A stretch of DNA of 5,641 bases from Clostridia bacterium (GTDB taxonomy: Bacteria > Bacillota > Clostridia > Christensenellales > Borkfalkiaceae), in NCBI GenBank assembly GCA_029052615.1, contig JAIDIR010000179.1:1-5641 (forward strand), read 5' to 3'. The notes beneath the pieces were generated by a model. It searched no databases, had not been told where the DNA came from, and saw only the letters and a program-made list of their open reading frames with translations. A program made the translations under genes and the position numbers. Below, one piece after another: positions 1 through 4,512 of this stretch (position 1 is the stretch's first letter; every line of letters starts with the position of its first letter).

Positions 1-903
1 GTAGTTGCAGCAACCGACGGTCCCATGCCCCAGACCAAGGAGCACATCCTCCTTTCCCGTCAGGTAGGCGTTCCCTACATCGTAGTATTCCTTAACAAGG
101 TTGACCAGATGGACGACGAGGAGCTTCTTGACCTCGTTGAAATGGAAATCACCGAAACCTTGGAAAGCTACGGCTTCAAGGATTGCCCCATCATCCGCGG
201 TTCCGCACTTAAGGCTCTTGAAAAAGCAACCAGCGGTATCCCCGATGCAGACGTTCTTGCAGCTCCCGAGTGCCAGTGCATCTTGAAGCTCATGGACACC
301 ATCGATTCCTATATCCCCACTCCTCAGAGAGATACCGATAAGCCTTTCCTTCTTCCCGTAGAGGACGTATTCACGATTTCCGGTCGTGGTACCGTTGCTA
401 CCGGTAGAGTAGAAAGAGGTGTTGCTCACGTAGGCGATCCCGCTGAAATCATCGGACTTATCGAAAAGCCCGTTGGTACGACCATTACCGGTCTTGAAAT
501 GTTCCACAAGAGCGTTGACGAAGCTATCGCAGGCTTCAACATCGGCGCACTCCTTCGTGGTATCGACCGTAAGGGTATCGAAAAGGGACAGGTTCTGGCT
601 AAGCCCGGCACCGTTAAGACCGCAACCAAGTTCGAAGCTCAGGTTTACGTTCTTAAGGCAGAGGAAGGCGGACGTCACACTCCTTTCTTCAACCACTATC
701 GTCCTCAGTTCTTCATCAGAACTACCGACGTTACCGGTTCTATCGAACTTCCCGCAGGCACCGAAATGGTTATGCCCGGCGACCACGTAACCATCACCGT
801 AGAGCTTATTAAGCCCGTTGCGGTTGAAGAGAAGCTGAAGTTCGCTATCCGTGAAGGCGGCAGAACGGTTGGTTCGGGTGTCGTTTCCAAGATTCTCAAG
901 TAA
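1..903 (+). CDS. tuf: Elongation factor Tu, 5'-truncated by the window edge
   Basis: EF-Tu is the GTPase that carries aminoacyl-tRNA to the ribosomal A site in the cytoplasm. The frame is open from base 1, so the visible 300 residues lack about the first 103 (judged by lining up with E. coli EF-Tu from memory); the P-loop and switch I lie outside the window. Visible: the end of domain 1 with ATDGPMPQT, the G4 guanine-specificity motif NKVD (bases 94-105) and the G5 motif GSALKALE. Domain 2 follows, with GRGTVATGRVERG, and then domain 3, with EGGRHTPFF, YRPQF, RTTDVTG and AIREGGRTVGSGVV near the C-terminus. All expected landmarks are intact and the stop is followed at once by a terminator. The internal ATG at base 25 is not the start. 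This is probably the end of a translation-gene operon, but the upstream genes are not visible. Identity is essentially certain. Confidence 0.98.
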   Translation, partial: VVAATDGPMPQTKEHILLSRQVGVPYIVVFLNKVDQMDDEELLDLVEMEITETLESYGFKDCPIIRGSALKALEKATSGIPDADVLAAPECQCILKLMDTIDSYIPTPQRDTDKPFLLPVEDVFTISGRGTVATGRVERGVAHVGDPAEIIGLIEKPVGTTITGLEMFHKSVDEAIAGFNIGALLRGIDRKGIEKGQVLAKPGTVKTATKFEAQVYVLKAEEGGRHTPFFNHYRPQFFIRTTDVTGSIELPAGTEMVMPGDHVTITVELIKPVAVEEKLKFAIREGGRTVGSGVVSKILK

Positions 904-923
904 TCAACATTAAAAGCAAAAAT

Positions 924-955
924 AAAAAGACGGCAGGTTTACTTGCCGTCTTTTT
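924..955. terminator. Bidirectional intrinsic terminator of tuf and the leftward HTH gene
   Basis: Arms 924-937 and 942-955 pair around a TTTA loop (938-941). The core is AGACGGCAGG against CTTGCCGTCT with one G-T pair, flanked by an A-run on the left and a T-run on the right. The T-run follows the stem on both strands, so it can stop transcription leaving tuf and also transcription coming leftward from 1184. The TAA stop of the leftward gene (939-941) sits inside the loop. Confidence 0.93.
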
Positions 956-1184
956 TGTCGTCCTGTGAAGATTTAATTATAATACTTTCAAGCGATACGC
1001 CTAACTCGGTCAGTATCCCATAATAAATCTTAAATGGAATTCGTCTGTGTTCGTGACTGGTTAAATATCCGTGCAGGCACCTTTGACTAACGCCAATTTG
1101 CTCGGCAAGTTGTTTTTCGTTAATTCCGCGCTCTATCATAATTTGTTTTATGCGTTCTAAATTTAAATAGTAGTGTAATCGCAT
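939..1184 (-). CDS. Small Cro/C1-type helix-turn-helix regulator, leftward
   Basis: An 81-residue protein that is mostly a DNA-binding domain. QLAEQIGVSQRCLHGYL (residues 25-41) has the layout of an XRE-type helix-turn-helix, with S33-L37 in the recognition helix. A further helix follows (KIYYGILTELGVSLESII), then a charged tail DDKKDGK. There is no ligand, protease or toxin domain. I chose the ATG at 1184 over an in-frame ATG at 1265 because GAGGTGG lies 5 bases before it, the protein then begins in normal HTH style, and the predicted transcript start (about 1226) is downstream of 1265. The codons for the tail form one arm of the tuf terminator. The gene is AT-rich and divergent from a second HTH gene, as in phage-type repressor pairs. 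Function beyond DNA binding is unknown; autorepression is inferred from the inverted repeat over its start site. Confidence 0.85.
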   Translation of the reverse strand: MRLHYYLNLERIKQIMIERGINEKQLAEQIGVSQRCLHGYLTSHEHRRIPFKIYYGILTELGVSLESIIIKSSQDDKKDGK

Positions 1185-1189
1185 AGAGT

Positions 1190-1196
1190 CCACCTC
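1190..1196 (-). promoter_or_regulatory. Strong Shine-Dalgarno site that fixes the start at 1184
   Basis: On the minus strand GAGGTGG lies 5 bases before the ATG at 1184. It is close to the ideal anti-16S match and has no counterpart ahead of the upstream in-frame ATG at 1265, so it decides between the 81- and 108-residue versions. Confidence 0.85.
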
Positions 1197-1208
1197 ATAA
1201 AGTTTCAA

Positions 1209-1229
1209 AATATCCGTAAAAAGGATATT
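1209..1229. promoter_or_regulatory. Inverted-repeat operator candidate, site 1
   Basis: AATATCC (1209-1215) and GGATATT (1223-1229) are perfect 7-base inverted arms 7 bases apart. The repeat covers the predicted start site (about 1226) of the leftward HTH gene. Only part of the left-hand pairing would be present in the transcript, so it fits a DNA operator for a dimeric repressor better than an RNA hairpin. A near copy lies at 2913-2930. Confidence 0.62.
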
Positions 1230-1232
1230 GTA

Positions 1233-1261
1233 ATTATACATTTTTAGTATAATTTTGTCAA
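1233..1261 (-). promoter_or_regulatory. Consensus sigma-A promoter of the leftward HTH gene
   Basis: On the minus strand TTGACA (1261-1256), a 17-base spacer and TATAAT (1238-1233) match both consensus hexamers exactly. The predicted start site is about 1226, giving a leader of about 42 bases that holds the Shine-Dalgarno site. Such a perfect promoter is typical of a strongly expressed gene that is held by a repressor. Confidence 0.85.
1248..1253 (+). promoter_or_regulatory. Candidate -10 element for the rightward HTH gene
   Basis: TATAAT on the plus strand, with no convincing -35 at 16-18 bases. The best TTG-like match is TTGTAA at 1228-1233, only 14 bases away. It predicts a start near 1260, six bases before the ATG at 1266. 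The element lies inside the spacer of the leftward promoter, so the two promoters could not be occupied together. Confidence 0.5.
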
Positions 1262-1265
1262 GCAT

Positions 1266-1481
1266 ATGAATGCGCCAAGAATAAAAGAATTAAGAAAAAA
1301 GAGAAATATTACACAGCTTAAACTGGCTATGGATTTAGGAACTAATCAAAATACAATCAGTAGATATGAAACAGACGAGTATGAAGCTGATTATGATATG
1401 CTAAAGAAAATAGCGGACTATTTTGACGTGTCAATAGATTATCTTTTAAGAGAAACCGACAATCCTGCAAGGAATAAGTAA
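1266..1481 (+). CDS. Small Cro/C1-type helix-turn-helix regulator, rightward
   Basis: A 71-residue single-domain XRE-family DNA-binding protein. It starts in classic style (RIKELRKKRNIT). The helix-turn-helix runs from T16 to E35 (TQLKLAMDLGTNQNTISRYE), followed by the family's closing helices (MLKKIADYFDVSIDYLLRE, ending near residue 63). Nothing else is attached. The ATG at 1266 is the natural start from the family pattern, although no Shine-Dalgarno site precedes it; with the -10 at 1248-1253 the leader would be about 6 bases. The gene is about 31% GC over 1261-1380, far below the next gene (about 64% over 1501-1620, hand count), which suggests separate origins. It ends 2 bases before the 1484 gene, whose ribosome site lies inside its last codons, so the two are probably co-transcribed and coupled. 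It may regulate that gene, its divergent neighbour, or both. Confidence 0.92.
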   Translation: MNAPRIKELRKKRNITQLKLAMDLGTNQNTISRYETDEYEADYDMLKKIADYFDVSIDYLLRETDNPARNK

Positions 1482-1483
1482 TA

Positions 1484-2911
1484 ATGAAAAAAGGCTTAAT
1501 TAAAATTTTGTCTGCGGTGGCGTTGCTTGCGGCGGCGTTGCCGTGCGCAGTGTCGCCCGTGCTGGCAAATTCGGGTCCGCGCGAGGAGCGCGGCGAAACG
1601 GCTTCGGGTACGATAGTGCGCAACAAAAACAGCGTGCTTGCCGTCGAAAGCGAAAAGCTTACATTCGATATAGTCGATTTTCCTCCGCACGGGGAAAACG
1701 TAGACTATAATTCCACCGTGACGGCGGAGTATAAATTCGTCAACACCTCGCCCAACACAGTGCATACCTCCATGGCGTTTCCCATGAAGGCGGGCGAAAG
1801 ATACTGCTACGGCGACCGGGAGTTTGCTCCCGTTATAAGCGTGGACGGTCAGCAAATCGATTGCGTTACAAGGTACACCACGGCTAAGTATACCAATTTT
1901 GACGAGGCGGTTAAGCTTATCACCGACGAGTGGTATTCGGACTATTTTTACAAAGTCGATTTGCCCGTAACCAAATATACCGTTTCGGTCAATAAACCCG
2001 AAGGTTACAACAGCGTGCGCATTTCCGCCGAAGTCAAGTGCGATAAAACCAAGGCAAGGTATATCTGTTACAGTTCCAACCTTACGTATCATTTCGACTT
2101 TGACGAAGGCAACGGCGGCGCCACTTACGACGCGGTTACGACAAAACAAGCCCTCGTCTATTACGTTCTCGGCGATACTTCCGCTATGAGCTGTGAATGG
2201 TTTATTGAGGCGGCAAACGACAGAAACGGGCGTTTGTCTTCTTACAAGCCCGTCGATATTCCGCTTAATATAACGGCGGAAAGCGCAAATACGTTAAAGG
2301 ACCTGATTTTGTCCGAACGGGAAGAGGACAGCCCGATTAACGACGTTGATTATTATAACGGCGTCATCCGCAATCTGAATGATTATTATTATGATAATGG
2401 CTATGCCGGTTCTCCCACGAACCTCAGATTTAAAACGTCCGGCGCGCTGGTGTGGTATCTGTACGACGTGGACGTGGAGTCCAACGGTAAAATTATAAAT
2501 AAGATAACCGCGCCCGTTTTCCCGACCACCCAATACTATTACGACCCGTACGTTTACGAATACGAATATTATCTGTCGCCCGCCGCCAAGTGGGCAAGCT
2601 TCGGCAAGCTGGAAGTTAGAATAAATTCGGAGTATTATATGGTCGATCCGCCCAAGGGCTTTGAAAAGTGCGACGGGGGATATAAGGCGGAGTTTTCCTC
2701 GCTTCCCAAGGGCGAGCTGACTTTTAAAATGAGCACGGCGGAAAAACCGCACGTAAAGAACTCTTCCAGGGGCGTGGCCATTGCGTTCCTCGTAATTCTT
2801 TGCTTTATCTGTATCGGCGTGCCGCTTATCGTGTTTATGCCGTTTATAGTCAAAGCCGTTAAAAAGAGGCGCGCGGAAAGGGAGCTTGACTTTTCCTCCC
2901 GAAGGGACTAA
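1484..2911 (+). CDS. Secreted, C-terminally membrane-anchored protein of unknown function
   Basis: I do not recognise a function. The 475-residue protein begins with a signal peptide (MKKGLIKIL, hydrophobic core 8-27) with likely cleavage at VLA-NSG after A28. C21 is not in a good lipobox. Residues 29-430 are a mostly polar, beta-rich-looking ectodomain with six cysteines (108, 127, 186, 195, 237, 396) and two tyrosine-dense stretches near 290-307 and 351-363. One membrane helix (about 431-456) is followed by the basic stop-transfer KAVKKRRAERE, giving a type I, outside-facing anchor with a short cytoplasmic tail. The start (ANSGP, EKLTFDI, then AEYKFVN and MAFPM near 81-101) loosely recalls DUF4424-type exported proteins, but that is a weak memory-based resemblance. 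AAGGA at 1469-1473 precedes the ATG by 10 bases. The tail of the gene contains a predicted promoter for the next one. It is clearly a real gene; its role is open. Confidence 0.9.
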   Translation: MKKGLIKILSAVALLAAALPCAVSPVLANSGPREERGETASGTIVRNKNSVLAVESEKLTFDIVDFPPHGENVDYNSTVTAEYKFVNTSPNTVHTSMAFPMKAGERYCYGDREFAPVISVDGQQIDCVTRYTTAKYTNFDEAVKLITDEWYSDYFYKVDLPVTKYTVSVNKPEGYNSVRISAEVKCDKTKARYICYSSNLTYHFDFDEGNGGATYDAVTTKQALVYYVLGDTSAMSCEWFIEAANDRNGRLSSYKPVDIPLNITAESANTLKDLILSEREEDSPINDVDYYNGVIRNLNDYYYDNGYAGSPTNLRFKTSGALVWYLYDVDVESNGKIINKITAPVFPTTQYYYDPYVYEYEYYLSPAAKWASFGKLEVRINSEYYMVDPPKGFEKCDGGYKAEFSSLPKGELTFKMSTAEKPHVKNSSRGVAIAFLVILCFICIGVPLIVFMPFIVKAVKKRRAERELDFSSRRD

Positions 2912-2914
2912 AAT
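2886..2914 (+). promoter_or_regulatory. Candidate promoter for the zinc-ribbon gene
   Basis: TTGACT (2886-2891), a 17-base spacer and TAAAAT (2909-2914) each match consensus at 5 of 6 positions, with ideal spacing. It lies over the last codons and stop of the 1484 gene and predicts a start near 2921, about 43 bases before the ATG at 2964. Chance within coding sequence is possible. Confidence 0.5.
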
Positions 2915-2930
2915 ATCCGCAAAGGGATAT
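2913..2930. promoter_or_regulatory. Inverted-repeat operator candidate, site 2
   Basis: ATATCC (2913-2918) and GGATAT (2925-2930) form an inverted repeat 6 bases apart, centred on the predicted start site at about 2921. Flanks and centre (AAATATCCGCAAA) copy site 1 (AAATATCCGTAAA at 1208-1220) in the same orientation. A second small palindrome, GATATA-AA-TATATC (2926-2939), overlaps its right arm. Confidence 0.55.
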
Positions 2931-2963
2931 AAATATATCAAACGTTGAAAAGGAAATAACGAT

Positions 2964-3401
2964 ATGTATTGCAGAAAATGCGGAAAGCAAATAGACGACG
3001 AGGCGGTGGTTTGCCCTCACTGCGGGGTGCTGACAATAAGGCGCGGCGCAGGCTTTTACGGTCAGCCCGCACAGCCCGTGCAGCCCGTTCAGTATTATAA
3101 CGCGCCCGGACAGCAGCCCGCGCAGATAGTTATACAGCCCGTGCGGGATACCGAGCAAAAAGGCACCAACGGTTTGGGCATTGCCGGTTTCATTATCGGC
3201 TTGCTTTCGATTATTTTCGGAATGTATTTCTGTATTCCTGCGGTGGCGGGCTTTATTTTAAGCTTGTTCGCGGTGATAAACAGAAAAAGGTTTAAGTCGT
3301 GCAACGGGCTTGCAATTGCGGCTCTGGTTATAAGCTCGGTTGCGCTTGCGCTTTGGTTCGGTCTTTGGGCGGCGTTTTTAATAACCTTGATTATCGGCTG
3401 A
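2964..3401 (+). CDS. Zinc-ribbon / DUF4190 small membrane protein
   Basis: A 145-residue protein of a common Gram-positive layout. The N-terminal zinc ribbon has two CxxC knuckles, C3-C6 and C17-C20 (MYCRKCG and CPHCG), which should bind one zinc ion. A Gln/Pro-rich linker with repeated QPAQPVQPV follows (about 34-60). The C-terminal half is hydrophobic: GLGIAGFIIGLLSIIFG (about 70-86), IPAVAGFILSLFAVINRKR (91-109), then GLAIAALVISSVALALWFGLWAAFLITLII (115-144). The motif of hydrophobic hairpin, basic turn and GLAIA is that of DUF4190. The ribbon is expected in the cytoplasm beside the membrane. AAAAGGA at 2948-2954 supports the start. It follows the 1484 gene by 52 bases that hold a promoter/operator candidate, so it may be both co-transcribed and separately controlled. 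The biochemical role of this family is not known to me. Confidence 0.92.
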   Translation: MYCRKCGKQIDDEAVVCPHCGVLTIRRGAGFYGQPAQPVQPVQYYNAPGQQPAQIVIQPVRDTEQKGTNGLGIAGFIIGLLSIIFGMYFCIPAVAGFILSLFAVINRKRFKSCNGLAIAALVISSVALALWFGLWAAFLITLIIG

Positions 3402-3411
3402 AAAAAAGTAA

Positions 3412-3458
3412 AAATATTGCGGCGCGGACGATCTTTCGTCCGCGCCGCTTTAATATTT
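3412..3458. terminator. Strong bidirectional terminator between convergent genes
   Basis: GCGGCGCGGACGA (3419-3431) pairs perfectly with 3436-3448 around a TCTT loop. Outer arms AAATATT (3412-3418) and AATATTT (3452-3458) extend it past a 3-base TTT bulge. The minus strand has the better U-run (ATTTTTACTTTTTTT), so it should end nth transcription most strongly; the plus side has only a broken T-run for the zinc-ribbon gene. Confidence 0.92.
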
Positions 3459-3463
3459 CACGT

Positions 3464-4087
3464 TTATTTTTGGTTGTAAAATTTGCAGTATTCTTTAAGG
3501 GTGCAGTCGGCGCACGCGGGGCGTTGCGAGTGGCATACGCGCCGTCCGTGGTAGATAAGCCAGTGGTGCGCCTTGGACCAGTCGGACTTTGGGATTACCT
3601 TTTTAAGCCCTTCCTCGACCTTTAAGGGATTGTCTGCGCAGGCAAGTCCCAAACGGTTGGAAACGCGGAAAACGTGGGTGTCCACGGCAATTGCGTCCTC
3701 GCCGAACGCAACCGACCAAACGACGTTTGCCGTTTTCTGCCCTACGCCCGCAAGGCTTTTAAGCTCGTTAAAGTCGCGGGGCACCTCGCCGCCGAATTTC
3801 TGCATAATGTCCGCCGAGGCGGAAAGTATATGCGCCGCCTTGTGGTGATAGAAGCCGCAGGAAAATATATATTTTTCAAGCTCCTCCTGCGTAAGGGTAA
3901 GCATAGCGGCGGGGGTATTGTGCTCTTTGAAAAGCTCCGCCGTAACCTTGTTCACGCGCTCGTCGGTGCACTGCGCCGAAAGTATAACGGCAACAAGCAG
4001 CTCGTACGGGCTGTTGTATTTAAGCGCGGGGCGCGCGTCGGGGTAAAGGCGCGCAAGCTCCTTCAAAATTTTATCGTTGGTCTGCAT
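3464..4087 (-). CDS. nth: Endonuclease III, DNA glycosylase/AP lyase
   Basis: A base-excision repair enzyme that removes oxidised pyrimidines from DNA and cuts the abasic site by beta-elimination. At 207 residues it is full length for the family (E. coli 211). Seen: LSAQCTD (36-42), SCGFYHHKA (76-84), the helix-hairpin-helix LAGVGQKTANVV (112-123) with catalytic lysine K118, and AVDTHVFRVSNR with catalytic aspartate D136. The [4Fe-4S] cluster cysteines are C185, C192, C195 and C201 in the exact C-x6-C-x2-C-x5-C spacing. The start is firm because a TAG stops the frame 12 bases upstream and no other start codon lies between. It follows DUF3343 on the same strand with a 42-base gap containing a promoter candidate whose start site would coincide with the ATG. 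It ends 6 bases from the convergent terminator. Confidence 0.98.
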   Translation of the reverse strand: MQTNDKILKELARLYPDARPALKYNSPYELLVAVILSAQCTDERVNKVTAELFKEHNTPAAMLTLTQEELEKYIFSCGFYHHKAAHILSASADIMQKFGGEVPRDFNELKSLAGVGQKTANVVWSVAFGEDAIAVDTHVFRVSNRLGLACADNPLKVEEGLKKVIPKSDWSKAHHWLIYHGRRVCHSQRPACADCTLKEYCKFYNQK

Positions 4088-4093
4088 AGCCCT

Positions 4094-4123
4094 ATTCTAA
4101 CACGAAAGGCGCCAAATTTTCAA
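4094..4123 (-). promoter_or_regulatory. Candidate promoter of nth, predicting a leaderless start
   Basis: On the minus strand TTGAAA (4123-4118), an 18-base spacer and TAGAAT (4099-4094), preceded by TGT, so it carries an extended -10. Six bases separate the hexamer from the ATG, which would put +1 on the A of the start codon. The only ribosome-site-like run is AGGG at 4093-4090, too close to be convincing. nth could also be read from the DUF3343 promoter. Confidence 0.5.
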
Positions 4124-4127
4124 GCGG

Positions 4128-4385
4128 TTAAAAGCCCCTTATAAACATTTTTCCGCTTCTGTAATCTATGCGCATATAGCCGTAGAACGAGGAATAGTTG
4201 ACGCGCGAAATGACGTTCTTTACCCTGTTTGCCGCGTTCTGCGGAAATTTAAGCGACAGCCCGCAGCCTACGTTCGCCTCCTTGGGGGTGTTGATAAGCT
4301 GCGCGGGAATATTTAAAGCCCTCATTTTCGTCATGCAGTCTATCGCCTGAGAGCGGGAGCGAAAAACCGCCAGAATTTCAGTCAT
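4128..4385 (-). CDS. DUF3343 / putative Se-S carrier-like protein
   Basis: An 85-residue protein whose pattern fits DUF3343 (Pfam PF11823, described as putative Se/S carrier-like). It opens with a beta strand and helix (EILAVFRSRSQAIDCMTKMRAL), then shows the signature TPKEANVGCGLSLKF (33-47) with the conserved Cys-Gly pair at C41-G42. That cysteine is the proposed carrier or thiol site. GAAGGAT (4398-4392) gives a good ribosome site 6 bases before the ATG. It is divergent from the class V aminotransferase at 4513 and shares a 127-base intergenic region with it. DUF3343 genes are known to sit beside this type of desulfurase and, in some genomes, beside selD and yedF. nth follows 40 bases downstream and is probably unrelated in function. 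Family assignment is from motif memory; no activity has been shown from sequence. Confidence 0.85.
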   Translation of the reverse strand: MTEILAVFRSRSQAIDCMTKMRALNIPAQLINTPKEANVGCGLSLKFPQNAANRVKNVISRVNYSSFYGYMRIDYRSGKMFIRGF

Positions 4386-4405
4386 AATTTTATCCTTCGT
4401 TTCAT
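4382..4405 (-). other. Possible 7-codon leader ORF overlapping the DUF3343 start
   Basis: On the minus strand an ATG at 4405 opens MKRRIKL and stops at a TGA that overlaps the DUF3343 ATG (ATGA). AGGA at 4415-4412 sits 6 bases before it. The AGGATAA-ATG start region is nearly duplicated 20 bases downstream at the true start. If transcription begins at 4412, as the -10 predicts, this ribosome site would be missing, so translation is doubtful. Confidence 0.22.
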
Positions 4406-4418
4406 AAATTATCCTACT

Positions 4419-4424
4419 ATTATA
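4419..4424 (-). promoter_or_regulatory. Candidate -10 element for DUF3343
   Basis: A perfect TATAAT on the minus strand, predicting a start near 4412 and a leader of about 27 bases that includes the ribosome site. The hexamer at -35 (CACAAT, 17 bases away) is poor, so an activator or another start site is possible. Confidence 0.42.
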
Positions 4425-4445
4425 TTACGTTGCACGCGGCGATTG

Positions 4446-4454
4446 TGATATATA
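4446..4454 (+). promoter_or_regulatory. Candidate extended -10 element for the desulfurase gene
   Basis: TGATATATA has the TGn extension plus a TATATA hexamer (4449-4454), predicting a start near 4461. TTGCAC at 4430-4435 is only 13 bases upstream, too near for a normal -35. It is back-to-back with the DUF3343 -10, so the shared region can hold both promoters. Confidence 0.4.
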
Positions 4455-4461
4455 GCAGCAA

Positions 4462-4493
4462 CGCCGAAAGGCGGCGGAAATTGGTTCCGTCGC
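4462..4493 (+). promoter_or_regulatory. Structured leader with two competing hairpins ahead of the desulfurase gene
   Basis: Hairpin A is CGCC-GAAA-GGCG (4462-4473), a GNRA tetraloop. Hairpin B pairs GCGGCGGAA (4471-4479) with TTCCGTCGC (4485-4493) around ATTGG, nine pairs with one G-U. They share 4471-4473 and cannot both form fully. There is no U-run, so this is not a terminator. It does not match any riboswitch class I can recall. The ribosome site AAGGGGGAG (4502-4510) follows 8 bases later. Confidence 0.38.
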
Positions 4494-4512
4494 TGGCAGG
4501 CAAGGGGGAGTT

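Noticed and set aside
1063..1071. Third AAATATCCG half-site inside the leftward HTH gene
   Set aside because: There is no GGATAT partner nearby, and the bases encode ordinary residues of the HTH domain; probably chance.
1185..1265. N-terminal extension of the leftward HTH protein to the ATG at 1265
   Set aside because: It lies over the promoter and the predicted start site, lacks a ribosome site and does not look like an HTH N-terminus.
1541..1549. Lipobox at C21 of the secreted protein
   Set aside because: The residues before C21 (A-L-P) do not fit the lipobox, and a normal signal peptidase I site follows at VLA-N.
1496..2149. 217-residue minus-strand open frame opposite the secreted protein
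   Set aside because: Arg/His-rich shadow of the GC-rich plus-strand gene; no ribosome site and no recognisable domain.
2294..2941. 215-residue minus-strand open frame with a long isoleucine run
   Set aside because: The Ile run is the reverse of the Asp/Tyr codons (GAT TAT TAT) of the real gene; no domain and no start signals.
3674..4144. 156-residue plus-strand open frame opposite nth
   Set aside because: Overlaps the complete nth gene, is basic and lacks domains; a composition artefact.
4462..4512. Known riboswitch (TPP, THF, c-di-GMP, Moco) ahead of the desulfurase
   Set aside because: None of the conserved loops I can recall for these classes is present, and the leader is too short for most of them.
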